Positions 44,302 to 56,400 of a DNA stretch of 64,000 bases are shown one piece after another. Position numbers and translations under genes: made by a program. The number at the start of each line of letters is the position of its first letter. Within the stretch, counting starts at the first letter, position 1. Below the pieces are notes generated by a model, which was not told the origin of the DNA, made no database searches, and saw only the letters and a list, made by a program, of their open reading frames with translations. This DNA is from Platynereis dumerilii (taxonomy: Eukaryota; Annelida; Polychaeta; Phyllodocida; Nereididae). Location of the stretch: the NCBI GenBank assembly GCA_026936325.1, contig JAPTHN010000012.1, positions 45,598,263-45,662,262 of the forward strand, written 5' to 3'.

Positions 44302-46439
44302 AAAAATTCACATATCATTTTTATCAAGCGAGATCTCTCACAAATGTACACTTTGCCTTGATACTGTCAGAGATACGAAACTATTTAAATCATCCAATCA
44401 GACTATCCTTTCCAGAACAGCATTGTGACAACAATAATACACCAAGGTTACATGACAATTTATGTAGCGCAAGTAACGCCATAAACAGTGACAAATGGAG
44501 TGGTGATGAGAATGCCAGCATAAGACAGTATGTGTCTGTGCCATGCTAGACGGAAATTCCTCACGCCTCAATATTTTATTCTCATTCAATGAGCATGTAC
44601 TCATTCTTTGGTTTCTTATCATAACCTAATTGAGAACTCAGTTATACACATAAAAGGGTATGAGAGACATATTAGTTATTTACATTAACGAGAGGATGTA
44701 TTATGGCAATGTGAAGGCAGTCACAAGAGCAAATAACTTTGTGAATTCTTCCAGCTGATAGACATAAATTAGACTCCATCCAGGATAGGTCCTAGTAGGC
44801 TGGTCAAAAAGGAAGTCCTGGTTGAATGGCTGAAATATGTGAAATTTTTTGTTTGTGTTTTTGTGTGCACCAAGAATTTATTGATCGTTATTTCTGTGTA
44901 CTTATCTGTCAACCTCTCATAAAAATAACATTGTGGATGTTGTGACATGGAAGATAAGGTGCTGTCTCTTTTATACATGTCCTCGCTTTCAAGTTCAGGA
45001 TGGACAGAGGAAATCATGAAAGCCACAAGACAGACAGATAAGATAGGGCAAAATAAGTGACATCTTTCATGTCTCAAAAGACACTGCCTAGTGAGGGAAT
45101 TTGATCGTTTTCTGCACGGCTCAGGTGAGAATGTCTTTCTATGCGTGACTCGCTGTGTTTGTCTGCCCATAAACGACTAGCAAGCAGACCGCTTCATTGA
45201 GTTGAAGTGCGGATATCTGTCCCAAGCTCACAGGTCACTTACACATGTCTGCATGCAATACTGACAAGAATACAATTTAAAGCATTCCTTCGGAAAAACG
45301 AACTTTTTAAAACATGATATTTTTTGGTACAATCTGGTCCTCATCTATTCTCTTGAAATTCTTCAGCTTGTCAGAAAAGCAAATTCTCATCTCATTCTTT
45401 CTGCAGACAGATCACTTGTGGAATTAGTCCTTAGAGTTAAGATTAACAAATTGCCAAGGTTGTCAGAGGAGTCAGCAATGAAAGATGGGAAAAAGCTATC
45501 ATGCTAACTATTCGTGTAAAATTTCTTCAAATCTTTAATAATTATCACTAATCAGCAAGTTATTTATGGACGGCAAGGGAATTACCGTATGATTAAATGC
45601 ATTATGCAAGAAATTAAGAAATCTAATTTGACAGAAAATGTGAATCATTTTAAAACCAAATCAGTCGAAAAGACTTTAATTAAACAAGCAGATTGATGTT
45701 CAGCTGAAGCATCTTCAGTATCATACTTCTCATCTTATTCTTTCCCCTCAAGAATTCCTCCAACTCATCAGTTTTAGTTAGTATAGAACAACCAACCACC
45801 AAGGCTATCATGTTGTCAGTGAAGCAAGATGCGAAATGTTGTCATTTTAATTGTTTCTGGTTTTTTTGACAAAACATTTGGTAAAATCTTTGCTAAAATT
45901 CAAACAATATGTGTTGTAACATCAAACTTGGAAGTGCAAGTGCCATTGCGGTTCATCTTCATTTTCAACTGAAAAAACAGCTGTAAGTGTACTGTAGGCG
46001 AGCACCTTAAAATTTATATAACACCTTTTCGTCCATTTTCCCAAGCTACTAAAGATTGTAAGAAGTCTGAAGGTATCATTTGCATAATTTTTCTAATACA
46101 TTTTTACAGAACCACCACGTGTGTGTTGATACCATTCATAAAGAACCAACACTTCAGTATTTTCAACAAACTCACACATTTTAATGAGAGGAGAATAACC
46201 TCCTTAAGATCAATTAACAACATGAAAGGAACCTTGCAAAAAGACAAGTTGATCAAAAAGAGCATGAAGAAACTAACAACATGGGGTAACACATTCCACT
46301 AAAGGAGAAACAGGAGGCAGATTGCATTTTGAAGTGTTTATGAAGGTAATTCTCTTCCTAGACTGCAATGGCAACTTAAGGAATGATATAATGAAAAGCT
46401 CTTCACTGCTTCTTGAGCTAAATCAAAGTCAGTGTTGTG

Positions 46440-46757
46440 TAAGTTACTAACTACTGTGCTCGATTAACTTAAATACTTTTGTTCTCATCATATTATAATA
46501 TATAATATATATTTGGTTCTTCAACCAATATGCACTCATTGTACCATTGTTGCTTTGATTTTCTGTACGCTATTGTTTATTTTATTTCTTTAATGGATCT
46601 CTCTGAGATGATGATATGATCTTTTAATTTTTTTTTTTTTTAGGGGGGCATCTCGCCAGCGATAATTACTTGTCTTAGAGATGTCCTCCCTCTTTACTGT
46701 AACATAACGTTTCTGAAAGAAATAAAATATCTTGAGTCTTGAGTCTTGAGTCTTAAA
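46440..46757 (+). mobile_element. Retroposon 3' fragment with (CTTGAGT)n tail
   Basis: This segment is absent from the matching place in copy 3 (about 58365). It ends AATAAAATAT followed by three to four units of CTTGAGT (46731-46754). A polyadenylation-like AATAAA followed by a short tandem tail suggests the 3' end of a LINE or SINE. The body before it, including a T run and GGGGGGCATCTCGCC, is non-coding. Inverted copies of AAAGTCAGTGTTGT flank the insert, at 46425 and 46757, probably part of the target. Confidence 0.5.
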
Positions 46758-47978
46758 CAACACTGACTTTAATCTAGCTTAAAAGATTAAGAAGTACTGT
46801 TCAATTACACTGCTAAAGATTGTATGGGTATGCTCCTGGTGCTCACTATTTGATGACATCACAGGATCTCGTGAGCTGTCATTGTAGTTAGTGTTAATTC
46901 AGAAAGGAATCATCATTTCAGGATGAATGTTTCATCAATCACATGCATCATTGAGGGCGTGAGGGATTCATTACAATTACTTGGATGTTGTCCGATTATT
47001 GCATGGTACAGGAGATGAAGCAACGTGATTACAATGCTAGGTGATTATAGCAATTCAATGGTTGGTGATTACCTCATTGTGATATGATGTAATTCAGGAA
47101 ACTGGCAATTCTGCGCATAAGAATGGGCTTTGCAATTTCAAGTGTCAGCAAGATGATTAAATTCAAATACGCTGACTCCGCTAGATGAAAAATGTTAAAG
47201 TAATTATTGAATGGAAAAAATATATGACTTGTGTTATCTGCTGGCCATTAGATTTCTCGAAGTCAGAATAAAATGAAAGCCTAGACAATTTTGTCAATTC
47301 TGTCTCTAAGGATGAATTCTCAAAATGATCTGTTGAAAATGATTGAGATGGAAATTTCAAGAACGCTGATTTGGAGACTTGTGATCGAAATCAATGAAGT
47401 AGAAAATGACGAATTCACAGATGTTTGCATCTTTATATATCTCTGACAAAGAATTGTCAGACTATAAACTTTATCATAAAACAGTATATTGACAACTTCA
47501 AAACACTTCATGAAATCCGCAACCAATGAAAATAATCTGCACAGTTATTCATCAATTGTCTTCCATGAAACTCACAACTCTTAGAAATATTTTGTTCCAG
47601 TTTCAAGGTACAACATATCAATTTCTTGGCAAAGATCTAAATGAAAAAGTAAGGAAATAATTAAAGACGCCTCATCACCAAATTGTGCTAATATGTTTGT
47701 GAGTTCACAACCCAGTACTAAACGAGATCTTCTTTCTCCCTTTGGGTGTCAGGAAGTAATTACGCATGTTAATCTCATCACTTCAATTTATGATAACAGT
47801 GCCACTTGAATAGGTAATCATTTGATTATAACAAAGTCTTTAGTGAGGGTTTTTGTGATTATAGGCAGTATGTTAAGGACCGTTCTGTGCAGATATTAAA
47901 CAAGTTGGTGCATTTGAGTCAAGCAATAAGCACAGTTGTTATTTCGCAGAACATATATTCATTGACAGGACTGGAAAG

Positions 47979-48090
47979 CAGTGGCGTCCCTATGGGGGGG
48001 CACGGGGGGGGGGGGGGGGTACGTGCCCCCCATATTGGACCTGTGCCCCCCAGGTGCCCCCCTGCTCAAGAACCCCTAGTTACGCCACTG
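47979..48090. mobile_element. hAT-type MITE (112 bp) with perfect 8-bp target duplication
   Basis: Ends CAGTGGCGTCCCTATGGGG and CCCCTAGTTACGCCACTG are imperfect inverted repeats. The flanking 8-mers CTGGAAAG (47971-47978 and 48091-48098) are identical, the hAT signature. The interior is a G run and a C-rich mirror. The sister copy at about 60410 shows the empty site GGACTGGACAGAAA. Confidence 0.9.
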
Positions 48091-48208
48091 CTGGAAAGAA
48101 AAATCGGGCGCTAGGTTCAGATATCAGGGAACAGGCAGTTATTGTAATACCAAATAACGTACAATTGTGCAATTGGTGAAGAAGAATAAATCATTCAAGG
48201 TCATATCC

Positions 48209-48302
48209 CAGTGGGCATCTGACTTCGCCTGACATCAGACAGACATCAGTATAACATGTGCGTAACGTCAGCTGATGACTTCTTGACATCAAATTGCCCA
48301 CA
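48209..48302. repeat. TGACGTCA-type short inverted element, array copy 2
   Basis: Same element as 44207-44301, with CAGTGGGCATCTGAC at the left and AAATTGCCCAC at the right. The internal TGACGTCA motifs are partly mutated to TGACATCA. Confidence 0.5.
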
Positions 48303-49489
48303 GGAATCTATCAAAAATTCTCATCAACAAGGTTGGATTTGTCACAAATGGACACTTTGCCTTGATACTGTCAGAGATATGAATCTTTTTGTATCATCCA
48401 TTCAGACTATCATTTCCAGAACAGCATAGTGATAACAATAATACACCAAGGTTACTTGTCAATTTATGTAGCCGAAGTTATGTCACAAACAGTGACAAGT
48501 GGAGTGGTGTAGGAATGCCAGCATATGACAGTACTTGTGTCTGTGCCATACGGAAACGCCTCACACCTTGATATTTCATTCTCATTAAATGAGCATGTTC
48601 TCATTCTTTGGTTTCATATGTTAATCTAATTGATAATTCAATGATAAACATAGAAGGCTATGACAGACATATTAAGTTATTACATTCAGAGGTTTTATTA
48701 TGGCAATGTGAATGCATGTTGCAAGAGCCTCTTCAACCAAGTATTTGAATTTCAGCTAACAGACATTTGAAGTCCATACGGGATAGATCCTAGTATGCTT
48801 GTCAGTAGAGAGTTTTTTGTGTGTGTTTTTGTGTGCACCAAGATTTATTGCTCCTTGTTTCTTCTATGTATTTATCTGTCAACCTCATACAACAATGATA
48901 TAATGGATGTTATGGTGGAGAAGATAAGGTGCTGCCTCTTTTATACATGTCCTTGCTTTCAGGTTCAGGATGGACAGAGGAGATCATGAAAGCCACAAGA
49001 CAGACAGATAAGATAGGGCAAGATAAGTGACATCTTTCATGTCACAAAAGACACTGCCTGGTGACAGAATTCGAACGTTTTCTGCACGGCTCAGGTGAGA
49101 ATGTCTTTCTATGCATGACTCGCTGTGTTTGTCTGCCCATAAACGACTAGCAAGCAGACCGCTTCATTGAGTTGAAGTGCGGAATCTGTCCCAAGCTCAC
49201 AGGTCACTTACAAATGTCTGCATGCAATACTGACAAGAATACAATTTAAAACATTGCTTCGGAAAAACAAACTTTTTAAAACATGATATTTTTAGTACAA
49301 TCTGGTCCTCATCTATTCTCTTGAAATTCTTCAGCTTGCCAGAAAAGAAAATTCTCATCTCATTATTTCTGCAGACAGATCACTTGTGGAATTAATCCTT
49401 AGAGTTAAGATTAACAAATTGCCAAGGTTGACAGAGGAGTCAGCAATGAACAGGGCCGGCCCTACCATTAGGCGAATGAGGCGGTCGCC

Positions 49490-49545
49490 TAGGGCGCAGA
49501 GCAGGGAGGGGGCGCAGAGCAAGGAGGGGGCGCAAAGCAAGGAGG
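49490..49545 (-). repeat. Minisatellite, short inverted block at left end
   Basis: Three units of GGGCGCAGAGCAAGGAGG type lie just inside the left terminus, in the opposite orientation to the main array at 49775-50870. Together the two blocks form subterminal inverted satellite repeats. Confidence 0.8.
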
Positions 49546-49774
49546 CATGTACACGCAGAACTACATGCATTCACTTTTCTTGGCACAGCATTTAACACAT
49601 AAAATGAAAGGCGAGAGAAATGGTATTTATTCAAGAAAATAAAGACTAGAATATTTGCAATAATTCATGCAGTTGTGTGTTCAGAAGTACTGTGATGCCT
49701 TCTATAATTAAAACTTAACTTTCCTGGCTATTTTATCTATTAATTTCTTCTTATTCTTTTTTTTTTTCGAATTG

Positions 49775-50870
49775 CACCCCTCCTTGCTCTGTGACCCCTC
49801 CTTGCTATGCGCCCCCTACTTTCTCTGCACCCCCCTCCTTGCTCTGTGCCCCTTTCTTGCTATGTGCCCCTCCTTGCTCTATGCCCCCTCCTTGCCCTGC
49901 AACTCCTCCTTGCTCTGCACCCCTTCTTGCTCTGCGCCCCCACCTTGCTCTGTACCCCTCCTTGCTCTGCGCCCCCTTCTTGCCCTGCGCCCCCTTCTTG
50001 CCCTGCGCCCCCTTCTTGCCCTGCGCCCCTCCTTGCTCTGCGCCCCCTCCTCGCTATGCGCCCCCTCCATGCTCTCCACCGCCTAATTTTGCACCTCCTT
50101 CTTGCTCTGCGCCCCCCTCCTTGATCTGCACCACTCCTTGCTCTCTCCCTCCTCCTTGCTCTGCACCCCCTTCTTGCTATGTGCCCCTACTTGCGCCCCT
50201 TCTTGCTATGCACCCCTCCTTGCTCTGTGCCCCCTCCTTGCTATGTGCCCCTCCTTGCTCTCCACCCCCTACTTTTGCACCCCTTCTTGCTCTGCACCCC
50301 CTCGTTTCTCTGAACCTCTCCTTGCTCTCTGCCTCCTCCTTGCTCTCTGCCCCCTCTTGCTATGGGCCCTAGTTGCACCCCCTTCTTGCTATGCACCCCT
50401 CCTTGCTCTGCACCCCCTCCTGGCTATGTGCCCCCTCCTTGCTCTCCATCACCTACTTTTGTGCCCCCTTCTTCCTCTGGGCCCCCCCCTCATTGCTCTG
50501 CACCCCCTACTTTTGCGCCCCCTTTTTGCCATGCGCCCCTACTTGCTCTGCACCCCTTCTAGATATGTGCCCCTCCTTGCTCTGCGCCCCCTCCTTGCCC
50601 TGCGCCCCCTCCTTGCCCTGCACCCCCTTCTTGCTCTGCGCCCGATCCTTGCCCTGCAACCCCTTCTTACTCTGCACCCTCCTCATTGCTCTACGCCCCC
50701 TCCTTGCTCTGCACCCCCTACTTTTGCACCCCCTTCTTGCTCTGCGCCCCCTCAGTGCTCTGCACCCCCTCGTTGCTCTCTGCCTCCTCCTTGCTCTGCA
50801 CCTCTACTTGCTCTGCACCCCCTTCTTGCCATGCGCCCCTCCTTGCTCTGCGCCCCCTCCTTGCCATGTG
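49775..50870 (+). repeat. Minisatellite array (CTCCTTGCTCTGCGCCCC)n
   Basis: About 1.1 kb of 17-20-bp units (core CCTTGCTCTGCGCCCC) with many variants, roughly sixty copies. It is open in several frames because the repeat lacks stops, giving Leu/Pro/Cys/Ala-rich pseudo-proteins that should not be read as genes. It continues at 57148 beyond the inner hAT-type insertion. Confidence 0.9.
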
Positions 50871-52255
50871 CAGGCCTGAGCAGAGGGGGGGGGCCAGGGG
50901 GGCCAAATGGCAGGGGCCCCCAAATTTCAGGGGGCCTACTTCCAAAGTAAGGTTAACCGCGCGTTGCGAAAATGAGATTGTACTCATGTTGTTAGTAAAT
51001 CTAAGATGTCTCGTTTATGGTCCATTTTTCTCTGCGATTTCTATTGGCGGGTATTTCGTGAAATTGTGGTCAGGGTGAACCTTTTGGCCTCCAATATGAG
51101 AGGGCCCTGTACAATACTAGACCCTCTTCCATTGGGCAATTTGGGGCCCTCATCTAAAGTTCATTTTTGGTGCAGGTCCATTCAGTAATCGTGCACCACA
51201 CAATCAGAAGTTTTTCATAGATAGTTTTTCTCAATTTCTATATCTTTTTGGCATCTTGCAGGGGCCCTCTGAGAGAATGGGCCTGTAGAAGCTACCACTT
51301 TGCCACATAGGCCAGTCTGCCCCAAGATTTGTATGTTCCTGCTCATGTAAGATGCAAGATGAGAAACAAGGAGTAATTAAAAGCTGTATTTGTCATTGAG
51401 GTCAATCTGTTCGTAGAACATTGAGGTTCCACATGCACTTGTTGTACAAAGAGACAATATCAGTTGTTTGTGATATTTTTTTTCACAAGATCTGAAGGGT
51501 GAAATTTGCTGCTGAAATGATTCTTCCATGTGAACTTTTGGTTTGTTTTGGTCAGCCTGAAGAATATCTATGAAGAAATTCTTCAAAGATGATTTCATTA
51601 GCATGCGATTCTTGTAAATCAACAGTTATATTGCAGAATCATTGGAATTTTCAAATCTGATTGAATATTTTTTCAAAAGAAGCAATAAAACCTTTCACTC
51701 GGTAAATTTTAAGATTCGCTGATTAGTTTGCAAGGGAGTGCCTGACTTAATGTGTTAGAAATACTAGTCTTAATCTTAATTTTTTCTTACGATTTGTGAA
51801 AGGCTGTAAGCCCCAAAAGTATCACAGTCAGAATCTCAGTCTGTATTGAAATTTCACATTTTTATTGCAAGGATTTTGCAACTATTGTTTTTATGACTCA
51901 TGAATCTGTTAATTGTACTTTGATGTGTCTTAATTGCCCCAGGTAAATTCCTCAGTAATCTTGAACTTTTTATATAAAGCATCCATTAGCAGTTTGGTTA
52001 TTTTGTAAGATAAGGTCAAAAATAAAAAATATATTGTATTCTTAATTATAATTGTATCTTGTCAGTTGTCACCTGGCTTGATTTGGTAGAATGTATGCTG
52101 GTAACTCAAAATCTAAGGTCATTTTTTTTAAATAATGGCTTTGAAATCTAAATTTTAACCTGGAGTGAGTAAGTTTCAACAAGTCTTGTGTGAATAAATT
52201 AACAGTATATCACTAAGAGAAATATGCTTGGTCCGGCTTACATCAAGATGTCAAC

Positions 52256-52480
52256 ATGTCGAAAGGTCGCAGTAATAGCTATGCAGCACGGCATAGACCA
52301 AACCCGCACAACCAGATTCGTTGCTTTAACTGTGGGGAATTATCCCACACAGTAAGCAAATGCAGACACAGTAGCCCAATTCGATGCTTTGGTTGTCACG
52401 GTGAAGGACACAAACGCAAAATGTGTTCACAAAGTGTTGGCCATGACAGCAACAGTGCACCTCATCACAGGCCATATTGA
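52256..52480 (+). CDS. LINE ORF1-like fragment with two CCHC zinc knuckles
   Basis: 74 residues from the ATG at 52256. Two knuckles, CFNCGELSHTVSKC at about residues 23-36 and CFGCHGEGHKRKMC at about 43-56, match the CX2CX4HX4C nucleic-acid-binding motif of LINE ORF1 and Gag proteins. The N-terminal part that carries the coiled coil or esterase in related LINEs is absent, so this is either a truncated copy or a very short ORF1. It is in the same phase as the endonuclease/RT frame downstream, with stops between. Confidence 0.6.
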   Translation: MSKGRSNSYAARHRPNPHNQIRCFNCGELSHTVSKCRHSSPIRCFGCHGEGHKRKMCSQSVGHDSNSAPHHRPY

Positions 52481-52666
52481 TGTGCTGGCCAAGAAGAACT
52501 GGCCGAACAGACTTGTTCAACTGTCACAGTTCTCCAAAAGGACATACCGGTCACTGGTGAACTTGCAACGATCCCGATCTCAAATTCTTTTATAACAAAG
52601 ACAATTTTATCAAAAACATTTTTATCAGATACAATTGATTTTAATGAATATGCCTTTAGGGATAAA

Positions 52667-52924
52667 ATGACTCACAATAGTGGGGCATTAAATGATAATC
52701 ATTTAATGTATAAAATCAGTGAAAATGTAAATGTAAGCCAGGTTTACCTTGATATTGCGCAAAATCAAATACTTAATGAGAATGGTGAAAATGTAAATGA
52801 AAGTTCCATGAATTGTAAAGAGTCAAATGAATATGATGTGGATTGTAATGATGTAAAAAAAAGTATTATTAATCGTGAAAATGTAAAGGAATACATCCAT
52901 GATCATGAAGGTGTAAAAGATGTA
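52667..52924 (+). CDS. N-terminal part of the LINE main ORF, cut by a MITE
   Basis: This open stretch is in the same phase as the endonuclease/RT ORF. It is rich in Asn, Glu and Asp with a loosely repeated x-V-N/K-x pattern (ENVNVS, ENVNES, DVKKS, ENVKEY, GVKD). The same style resumes after the MITE (DVNDTC, FVNFA, CVNCEVVN, HVNCHVNC), so both are parts of one region. The MITE plus its TA duplication is 489 bp, a multiple of three, so phase is kept, but the MITE supplies a stop. I recognise no domain. Confidence 0.5.
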
Positions 52925-53411
52925 CAGTGCCGCCTGTAAGTAAGTGAAACGCATAACATTGTGCCATTGCATCAATGCTAAACATCCTCAGCCAAACTGT
53001 TTGTGGAGGCATGAATTCTCATCGGATGAAAGGGAAACAAAGTGGGTCATAAAGGCCAATGTGTGAGGCAATTGGGATAAAAATAGCAGCCCATTTTCTT
53101 CGCTGTAGTCGGAGTTAGGTATGGGTCAAAGTCTTTGATAAGTAAGTGAACCACCCTTCCCTATGTTTTAACATTGGGCCTACGTTTCACTTACTTATCA
53201 AAGACTTTGACCCATACCTAACTCCAACTACAGCAAAGAAAATTGGCTGCTATTTTTATCCCACATGCCTCACATATTGGCCTTTATGACCCAAACTGTT
53301 TTCCTCTCATCGGATGAGAATTCGTCCTTCCAGAAGCATTTTGGTTAAGGATGTTTAACATTGATGCAATAGCACAATATCATGCGTTTCACTTACTTAC
53401 AGGCGGCACTG
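52925..53411. mobile_element. Fold-back MITE with TA target duplication (487 bp)
   Basis: Begins CAGTGCCGCCTGTAAGTAAG and ends with the complement, CTTACTTACAGGCGGCACTG. Long arms (about 230 bp) match each other with mismatches. TA flanks at 52923-52924 and 53412-53413 point to the Tc1/mariner group. A second inverted copy of the CACTTACTTATCAAAGAC block sits in its centre. It is non-coding and inserted in the LINE. Confidence 0.9.
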
Positions 53412-56400
53412 TATATACAGACTGTAAAATTGCATTAAATGATGTAAATGATACATGTAAATGTAAAAGTGCTGAATTTGTAAATTTTGCATATGAAGAT
53501 TGTGTAGAATGTGTAAACTGTGAAGTTGTAAATAGTAAAGGCGTAAGTCATGTAAATTGTCATGTAAATTGTGATTATAAAAATTTCATTGATAGTAAAA
53601 ATAAGAATTGTGAAAATGAAAATCCAAACAATGGAAGAGAAGAATCTGTAAAATGTGATAATGATAACCTGAATGAGGAATTTGTAGTGCATGACACGGA
53701 CAGTAACGGTCTAATCAGCAATCTCGAGAGTAAAAACCCAAGAAACCAGTGTAACAGTGGCAATTTGGTAGCTGAATGTATTACTATCAACGAAAATGTG
53801 AAGGAAGCAACTTGTGAAAATGGCAATGATGAAATTTGTGAAGACCCTCTAATCAATGTACTCAAAAGTAAAAGAGTAAAGAATGCCAAAAACATATTAT
53901 TTGCACATGTTAATATTAATAGCATAAAACACAAATTTGAATATTTTAAGCAAATTATGTCTGATGGTCTAATTGATGTTTTGTGTATCACAGAAACTAA
54001 GCTTGATAAGTCGTACTCACAATCATTGTATAACTGTGATAATTATAAATGTTATAGAAAAGACAGAACAGCTCAATCTGGTGGTATGATGTTATATGTA
54101 AGGTCCGACATACCACATAACAGAGTTGCTCAACAGGAAATAGATGATGACTCATGTCACATAGAAAATATTATCATTGAATTTGGTTTTAAGAAATGTA
54201 AGTTGTCTCTAATATGTGTTTATAAAAATCCAAATGTTCCAAAAGATATATTCATTAGACATGTGAAAGATATCTATGATGGTATCACTGAGAACAACAG
54301 AGACAGTATTCTACTTGGTGATGTTAACATTGATATGACTGAAAGCAACAATGTCGTTGAGCAACAACTATGTGCTATGTATGATCTAAAAAACTTGATA
54401 ACAACACCTACTTGTTTCAAAAGTGAGAAAGGAACTCTTATAGATCCCGTAATTGTATCAAACAGTAACAAACTCTGTAATCCTTTCAATGTTACATGTG
54501 GATCAAGTGATTTTCATAATCTTGTTGGTTGTATTTTAAAACATAGTTTCCCACTGACTAAGCCCCATAAAGTTCAATACAGATCATTTAAGAACTTTGA
54601 TGAACGTAATTTCAAGAAAGATGTTGAAGGCATACCACTGTATATTCATAACATATTTGATAATGTTGATGACCAATTTTGGATGTTTTCAAAAATGTAC
54701 ACATCAGTGTTGGATGAGCATGCACCGCTTAAAACTAAAGTTGTGAGGAGTGAGAAAATACCTTACATGTACTCAGAACTCATGAAAGCAATGTACAAAA
54801 GAAATCATCTAAAGAATCTTTACCATAAAAACCGGAAACAGACCAATTGGGAGTTATATAGGAAACAGAGAAACATTGTCACACGCATGAGACGGAATGC
54901 AATCAAACAGTATTTCATGAAACGATGTAAAATCTCAAGTTCACCAAAGAATTTTTGGTCTACTGTTAAACCATTCTTCAACGAAAAAGGAGTGAATGCT
55001 AAAGGAAATATCATCTTAAATGACAATGATAATGTTGTTAGCGACCCTGAAAGTGTTTGTGAGATATTTAATGAGTACTTTATTAATATTGCAAATGACA
55101 TTGGAATAACAGATAGAATACTCTCAAACTGTAATAACTTATGTGATTGTTTGGCTTTTCACAGTGATCATCCTAGTATTGTGTCAATTGCTAATAATGT
55201 CAAACCAGAAAACAGACCACAGTTCAATTTTAAGCCTGTAACTGTGAAAGATATATGTACGCAGCTGAAAAGTATAAATAGAAGCAAACCTGCTGGCTTT
55301 GACAGTATTCCACCTAAGACTGTTCAGATGTGCCACAATGAACTTGCCCATCCAATGGCAAATTTTATAAATTACTCACTGCATCATTGTCAATATCCTG
55401 ATGATATGAAGAAAAGTGAGGTCTCCCCAATATTCAAAAAGAAAGATTTTATGATAAAGGACAACTACAGACCAATTAAAATAATAGGAATATATCCAAA
55501 GCTTTTTGAAGCTGTCATAGATAAACAGATAGAAAACTTCATGGCACCTCTTTTTAATAGCCATCTTGGGGCATACAGAAAAGGGCATGGCTGTAGCCAA
55601 GTTCTCACAGCAGCAATTGATAGCTGGAAAAAGGCCCTTGATCAAAAGCATGTAGTAGGGATGATCCTAATGGATCTCTCTAAAGCATTCGATGCCATCC
55701 CGCATGATCTGTTGATTGCAAAGCTACATAGTTATGGTTTTTCGACCAAAGCTTGTGAATTTATGTTAAGCTATTTAACGAATAGAATGCAAAGAGTGAA
55801 AATTAGGGACAAAAGAAGCACATGGAAAATTGTAAATAGAGGAATACCACAAGGGTCATGTTTAGGACCTCTCCTATTCAATATATTCATCAACGATCTT
55901 TTTATGAATATAAAACATGCAGAATTATTTAATTATGCAGATGATAATTCTTTATGTGCCAGGGCTGACTCCTTTGATATAGTTTCAAATATACTTATCC
56001 AAGATTCACAAAATGCCATTAAATGGTTTTCAGACAACTTTATGCAAGCAAACCCAAACAAATTCCAGTCAATGTTTTTAAAGCCCAGTCATTATAATAT
56101 CACCGTCCCCAGCTACATAGAAATAAATGACATTCCCATAGAAATAAGTAACGAAGTCTTATTACTAGGAGTCAAAATTGACCACAAATTAAATCTTGAC
56201 TCACATGTATCTAATTTATGCAAAAAGGCAGCAAGACAACTCAAGATCCTAATGAGATTCAAGCGTTTACTCAGTCGTAAAGAGAAAGAAATTCTTTTCA
56301 AGACGTTTATCTTGTCAAACTTCAATTTTTGTCCTGTGGTATGGAACTTTTGCAGTAAAACATCATTGAAAAATGTAGAGAAAATCCAAGAACGTGCATT

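Larger units (their letters stand above)
34160..45474 (+). repeat. Array copy 1 (left-truncated, with two insertions)
   Basis: The first recognisable copy starts part-way through the unit at about 34160. It is interrupted by a solo LTR (34525 to ~35272) and by a DIRS-like element (~37320-44139). Part of it, about 36110-36630, is inverted relative to the other copies. It ends at the shared block TCAGCAATGAA at 45473. Confidence 0.75.
45475..49450 (+). repeat. Array copy 2
   Basis: A full unit of 3,976 bp measured from GCAATGAA to GCAATGAA, including a 112-bp MITE and an unrelated insert at about 46440-46757. It lacks the block around CCCTTTATGGACATTTTA that copies 1 and 3 carry (36960 and 60105), which accounts for its shorter length. 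No genes are seen. Confidence 0.75.

Noticed and set aside
44769-45170. Minus-strand 133-codon frame in array copy 1
   Set aside because: It is only partly open in copy 3 and not open over the same span in copy 2, so there is no sign of coding constraint.
46104-46292. Minus-strand frame with similar peptides in array copies 2, 3 and 4 (46104-46292, 58019-58222, 62562-62924)
   Set aside because: The shared frame starts without an ATG, changes length between copies and has no domain. Shared descent of the array DNA explains the similarity.
49772-50950. Several overlapping long frames rich in Leu, Pro, Cys and Ala (up to 282 codons)
   Set aside because: They are the three-frame reading of a GC-rich minisatellite without stop codons. 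No start context, domain or codon signal supports them.
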